A stretch of 64,000 nucleotides of DNA from Proteromonas lacertae. Taxonomy: Eukaryota > Sar > Bigyra > Opalinata > Proteromonadidae. The notes under the pieces are model-generated. The model was not told where the DNA came from and searched no databases. It was given only the letters and a program-made list of their open reading frames with translations. Location of the stretch: assembly GCA_002245135.1 (NCBI GenBank), contig NGBS01000297.1, forward strand, positions 62,001-126,000, in the 5' to 3' direction. Made by a program: the position numbers and the translations under genes. This document shows positions 60,080 to 64,000 of this stretch, in pieces. How positions within the stretch are numbered: position 1 is the stretch's first letter; each line of letters starts with the position of its first letter.

Positions 60080-61312
60080 ATGAGATCCTGTGTGATATTA
60101 TTGTTGTGTATAGTCTCGTCGACATTAGCATGTAATAATTACTGTAATGGACATGGTAAATGTGGAGTAAATGATAAATGTGAATGTTTTATGGGTTGGG
60201 GAGGTGCTGACTGTAGTTTAAGAAGTTGTCCTTACGATGATGCATTTGTAGATATTCCATTAGGTGATATAAACCATAATGGTAAAGTTGGTAGTGAAGA
60301 TGCTTTAGACGAATGGAGACCAAAGGGAGGAATAGCTGAAGATTTATCCGATTATGTTACATCCACTAGAGCACATAGATATGCTGAATGTTCAAATGCT
60401 GGTAAATGTGATAGAACAAAGGGTGAATGTGAATGTTTTGAGGGATATGAAGGTAGTGCATGTCAACGTCGTAGTTGTCCATCCAGTGCTGAAGGTAAAG
60501 TATGTAGTGGTCATGGAAGTTGTTTAACAAGTACAACAATCATTCATGATAATGGTGGAAGTTATTATGGTTGGGAAAGTGAGAAATATTTGAGTTGTTT
60601 ATGTGATTCAGGATGGGAAGGTATTGATTGTAGTATGAGAACTTGTCCTAAAGGATTTGATCCAGTTGTATTATCTGGAGTTACTTTCAATTACAGAATT
60701 GTTGGTGGAGCTTCTGGTGCAAATGGATTAGGTGATGTAGTTAAAGCTGATTTTTATTTCCAATTTGCTTATGATGGAATGGTTTATGAAACTCCAATAA
60801 TATCAAAAATAGCTACTTATCCACAATGTAAAGATGGAAAGTTAGATGGAACTGTTGATTCTTCAACATTATCTCAAATAACAGAGAATATTCGAAGATC
60901 AATAGTGTCAAATGTTCCATATTTAAATCAAGCAACAGTTAGCTTTGTATGTGGAAATGAAGGACAAGTAGGTAGTGGTTCAAAAGTTGAGGATAATAAA
61001 GGTGCTGATTTATTAATTAGTATGAATCAAGGAGATGTGAAGAAATTTGGAGTAAATACAAATAAATTAACAGTTTATAAATCAGATGGAACTTCATCTA
61101 CACCTTCTGTTAATGGTGTAATTATTACAGCAAATCATGAAGTTATTACTTATACACCTTCATCAGATGAAATTACAATTACTGATGGTGATCCAAAAGC
61201 TTATGCATTATGTAGTAGAAGAGGAACATGCCAATCTGAAACAGGAGAATGTAAATGCTTTGATGGATATTCAGGTGAAGCCTGTCAAACACAAAGATCA
61301 ATTGCACTTTAA
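60080..61312 (+). CDS. Mastigoneme-like secreted EGF-repeat protein (Sig1/Ocm1-like)
   Basis: An intact single-exon 410-residue protein with a signal peptide (MRSCVILLLCIVSSTLACNN). EGF-like modules: [51 protein letters not shown]...CLCDSGWEG and C-terminal CSRRGTCQSETGECKCFDGY. In the middle, RTCPKGFDPVV resembles the CPKGxDP motif of stramenopile flagellar-hair (mastigoneme) proteins, followed by a beta-rich domain with ENIRRSIVSNVPYLNQATV. In diatoms and chrysophytes such proteins build tubular flagellar hairs or are induced in sexual stages. Assignment rests on module order and motif, not alignment. Its ATG is preceded by the AATTCAAACC element. It is the intact partner of the broken gene at 54401. 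Confidence 0.85.
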   Translation: MRSCVILLLCIVSSTLACNNYCNGHGKCGVNDKCECFMGWGGADCSLRSCPYDDAFVDIPLGDINHNGKVGSEDALDEWRPKGGIAEDLSDYVTSTRAHRYAECSNAGKCDRTKGECECFEGYEGSACQRRSCPSSAEGKVCSGHGSCLTSTTIIHDNGGSYYGWESEKYLSCLCDSGWEGIDCSMRTCPKGFDPVVLSGVTFNYRIVGGASGANGLGDVVKADFYFQFAYDGMVYETPIISKIATYPQCKDGKLDGTVDSSTLSQITENIRRSIVSNVPYLNQATVSFVCGNEGQVGSGSKVEDNKGADLLISMNQGDVKKFGVNTNKLTVYKSDGTSSTPSVNGVIITANHEVITYTPSSDEITITDGDPKAYALCSRRGTCQSETGECKCFDGYSGEACQTQRSIAL

Positions 61313-61369
61313 ATAAAGTATATAATAATATAAAAATTATAATAATAATAAAATGAATATATATTCTAT

Positions 61370-63600
61370 TTAAATTGTTTTCTTCATTACATACCAACTA
61401 CTTCCACAACTCAATAACAAAACAACCAAACCAATAATCAATGACATTACTTCAATCATTGTAGTGGTTTTATAATATGTTCTAAATGTTAAACTTGGAC
61501 CATATCTACCTCCCCAATAAGGTTCAGTAATTAATCCATCAATAATCTCACTTACATTCTTTATAATAGGATCAGCATTATTAGTATCTATATAATAATT
61601 ATAATATAATGATATATATACATGATATATGAGGTGAAACAGAATCATGAAAATGAACATTACTTCTAACACATTTATGAAATACACATACTCCACCATC
61701 TTCACACTTATCACCAGGATCACAATTATCATCATCATTACTAATATTATCACCACTCATTATATAATTCAACATTCCATAGATGAATGTCTCTATATAT
61801 GTATATTTGGCATATAATGAATCTATTATTTATTAAAACAATTATATATATATATATATACATTCATCTAAACTATCAATATTCAAAGCATAAGTATTAC
61901 CTAACCATTTATCATACTTAATAAACACTGGCATTCTACCAAAACTATAACTTCCACTATAATAATTAGGATAGTAATAATAAGGTACATCTTCTACTTT
62001 ATTATATATCTCAACTCCATCATCACTCATTTGATCAAAGTAATCACATGAATTATTATAACTTAAACAATAGTGTAAGTTCTTTACCATTATTGATGGA
62101 TTATATTCAACTGTAAGTGATGTAGATTCACCTAATTTCACTATTAAGTTGGAAATGAATTTGGTCTTTTCAATTAATACATTTACATCTATTCTTAGTG
62201 TATTTGGATTATCACACATTCCTATATATATATATATATAATAGTTATATATATATACGAGTTAATTTCACTAATATATTCATCTTTATATCCACTAATA
62301 ACATAACCATGTTGAGTATTAGATAGCTTATTATATTTATATAAATATGATATAAATGATGGTGGTAATCCTTTACTTAGATCACTTTCTTCTAATTGAA
62401 TTGTGCTATTTATTGATTTACCAATATCTAATATCTTCTTATAATAATCATCATTACTTTCACTATGAATATATAACTTATTATTATCATTATTATTCAT
62501 TATTTGTTCTAATGATATTACACTTTCTATTAGTTTTATATTGATGTTTTTGAATTCTAAAGATAGTTTGATTGGTTTAATACATATCTTTTCACCTAAA
62601 CCACTCTTCTCTTTGTCTACTTCTTTATAACATTCAAAGTTTTCTATATCGAAAAAGAGTTTTCGACCACCCAAAAATCCCCAACTTTCACCTTGTAAGA
62701 ATGTGAAGATATAATTATGAGTTAATTCTTTACCTATCAAAGTCTTGAATACTGATTTAATTACACTTATTAACATTGTTATTTGTGTGGATACTGATAT
62801 TTCACCTGGCGCTAAGTCATAATATTCACCTATTGAATCTATTTTAGTGGTGATCAATATAATTGGTTTATTATTGGTTAAATTTCCTATGTTTGTCCAT
62901 ATAGATTGACCACCCATTGGATCACAAGCATATTTCTCTATACATTTTATTGAATTCATCTCGTTTGGACCCATATAACTATTCATTTACATAATTCATA
63001 AATATACTGTTGAAAATTACTATAATAATTACCACTTTGTTTGCTATTCACTAAATCTTTAATTTGCTTTGATTCATCTTCATCTACTTCATAAACTATT
63101 GGGAAATTATAATTTGTCCATAATAAATTATCTCCTTTAGTGTTCCATACTTGTTCAGGATGTAATACTAAGTTCTTGAATACTGAGGGAACTGTTGTAC
63201 TGTCATGATTAATATGACATTGTGATTGATTCACATAATCAACTATGATACCTAATTAATTTCCCTGAATTGGCTAATTTATCAACATTTTCCTCTATAG
63301 TACAATTAATAAAAACTATCAAATACTTGTAAATAAGTCTCCTTTCAAAAATGCTGTTGATGAATCTTCTAAATTCTTAAATGATTCAATTTTTTCCTAT
63401 TTTAATAAACAATATACAATTACTTTTGTATCAACAATCTCAATATTGCCTTTTAGACCATCTATAGGTGTGGAACTACCAAAATGACCTTCTGTACTGT
63501 AATATCTTATTCTCATGTACACACTTGGCTTTTGGTTTATTCTTTCTGAATAAAATTGAGATTCTGCAGATATAACAGAGAAGATCTAGACACATCATTA
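61370..63600 (-). CDS. NCSTN: Nicastrin (gamma-secretase subunit)
   Basis: Type I membrane glycoprotein that sizes substrates for presenilin in gamma-secretase. Recognised by CDPMGGQSIWTN, ITTKIDSIGEYYDLAPGEIS, IFTFLQGESWGFLGGRKLFF (aligned to FFQGETFDYIGSSRMVYD) and a late TEPYWGGRYGPSL before the single membrane helix MSLIIGLVVLLLSCGSSWYV and short cytosolic KKTI. The N-terminal lobe includes YYSTEGHFGSSTPIDGLKGN. About 630 residues. Introns near 61587-61625, 61815-61855, about 62220-62260, about 63285-63330 and about 63395-63425. Frame breaks near 63265 (one extra A before GIIVDYVNQ) and 62990 (one missing base). The exact start and signal peptide are unresolved, somewhere upstream of about 63560. 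It is divergent with the WIPI-like gene at 63755. Confidence 0.85.
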
Positions 63601-63754
63601 TAATATATAAATTGATTTTGATACTATAGGATAAAAGCAAATAAAATTGATATATTGAGCTTCATAAACGAAGAAATTGGTGTGTTTTTCAAAGAAAGAA
63701 AAAAATGTTTGGGGGAATTTTTTGGGTGAGTAACAAAAATCTAATTTTAAATTC

Positions 63755-64000
63755 ATGGCTTTAATGAATAATGAGAGTACTGGTAATGGTATTCTATATC
63801 TAAATTTCAACCAAGACAATGGTAAGTCTTGTTAAATATAAAGATATAGGTTGTTTCGCTTGTGCTACAGAACAAGGCTTTGGAATATACAATTGTAACC
63901 CATTTAAAGAAATATTTCGTCGAGGTATATTTTTAAAATGATTTTTGAATAGAGTTTGTTGGAGGTGGGATTGGAGTTGTTGAAATGCTCTATCGTTCTA
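63755..64000 (+). CDS. WIPI/WDR45-like PROPPIN, 3' truncated by window end
   Basis: N-terminal part of a seven-bladed beta-propeller that binds PI3P/PI(3,5)P2 in autophagy. Exons encode ILYLNFNQDN, then CFACATEQGFGIYNCNPF and KEIFRR, then FVGGGIGVVEMLYRS. These match the WIPI3/WIPI4 start FNQDxGCFACGTExGFRVYNCDP....F.dGGIG.VEMLFR. Two introns: 63822-63849 (donor GTAAGT) and 63925-63950 (GTATAT...AATAG). The phosphoinositide motif FRRG/LRRG lies beyond the window. The ATG at 63755 gives MALMNNEST, a short N-terminus usual for the family. Confidence 0.9.

Noticed and set aside
60020-60080. A tRNA or small RNA gene in short intergenic regions
   Set aside because: I looked for A/B-box-like sequences and cloverleaf pairing in the intergenic gaps and found none convincing by eye.
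6773-63270. A variant genetic code with TAA/TAG as sense codons
   Set aside because: Well-defined genes end at TAA with normal family length (DAD1, both mastigoneme-like genes, pinin, nicastrin). In-frame TAA triplets are few and sit beside other frame errors.

Overview
The window is nuclear DNA from a eukaryotic protist. It is strongly AT-rich and gene-dense, with about 28 protein genes on both strands. Most genes are cut by very short introns, usually 26-45 nt, that start GTATAT/GTATTA and end ATAG or TTAG. The best lineage clue is a pair of EGF-repeat genes (54.4-55.6 kb and 60.1-61.3 kb). Their CPKGxDP-type cores and CSxRGxC closing repeats resemble stramenopile flagellar-hair (mastigoneme, Sig1/Ocm1-like) proteins. 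With two kinesins, a CAMSAP-type CKK protein, FxPxIN-repeat proteins and a copine, this suggests a flagellated, probably heterotrophic stramenopile; the assignment is inference. A complex I subunit (NDUFB9) and B12-dependent methionine synthase suggest aerobic respiration and dependence on cobalamin.

Layout. 0-12.4 kb: leucine-rich-repeat gene (5' end outside the window), a giant Glu/Pro/Thr-repeat protein with a B-box-like zinc finger, NDUFB9, an FxPxIN-repeat protein, and a second LRR gene. 12.5-20.4 kb: methionine synthase (-), a small overlooked gene (-), a PHD finger protein (+), an unrecognised protein (-) and a basic nuclear-type protein (-). 20.5-26.9 kb: two kinesin paralogues transcribed head to head. 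27-31.5 kb: low-complexity protein, pinin, DAD1 and a two-RRM protein. 31.7-39.8 kb (-): PAQR receptor, copine, RING protein and UPF2. 40-54.3 kb (+): armadillo-repeat protein, then a huge class C GPCR-like receptor. 54.4-64 kb: mastigoneme-like gene (-), CAMSAP-like (+), tandem kinase/pseudokinase (+), second mastigoneme-like gene (+), nicastrin (-), and the start of a WIPI/WDR45-type PROPPIN (+).

Themes. Microtubule and flagellum functions recur: kinesins, CKK protein, mastigoneme-like proteins and FxPxIN proteins. RNA functions are pinin, UPF2 and an RRM protein. Membrane proteins are DAD1, nicastrin, PAQR, copine and the giant GPCR. The most unusual object is the receptor at 42.4-54.3 kb. 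Its ectodomain is about nine tandem Venus-flytrap modules of about 1.17 kb each, followed by a class C seven-helix domain.

Quality caveat. Many conserved genes contain single-base frame breaks that introns do not explain. Most look like one extra base, fewer like one missing base. I read these mainly as residual insertion-biased long-read errors. CDS spans below are gene spans that include introns and such breaks.
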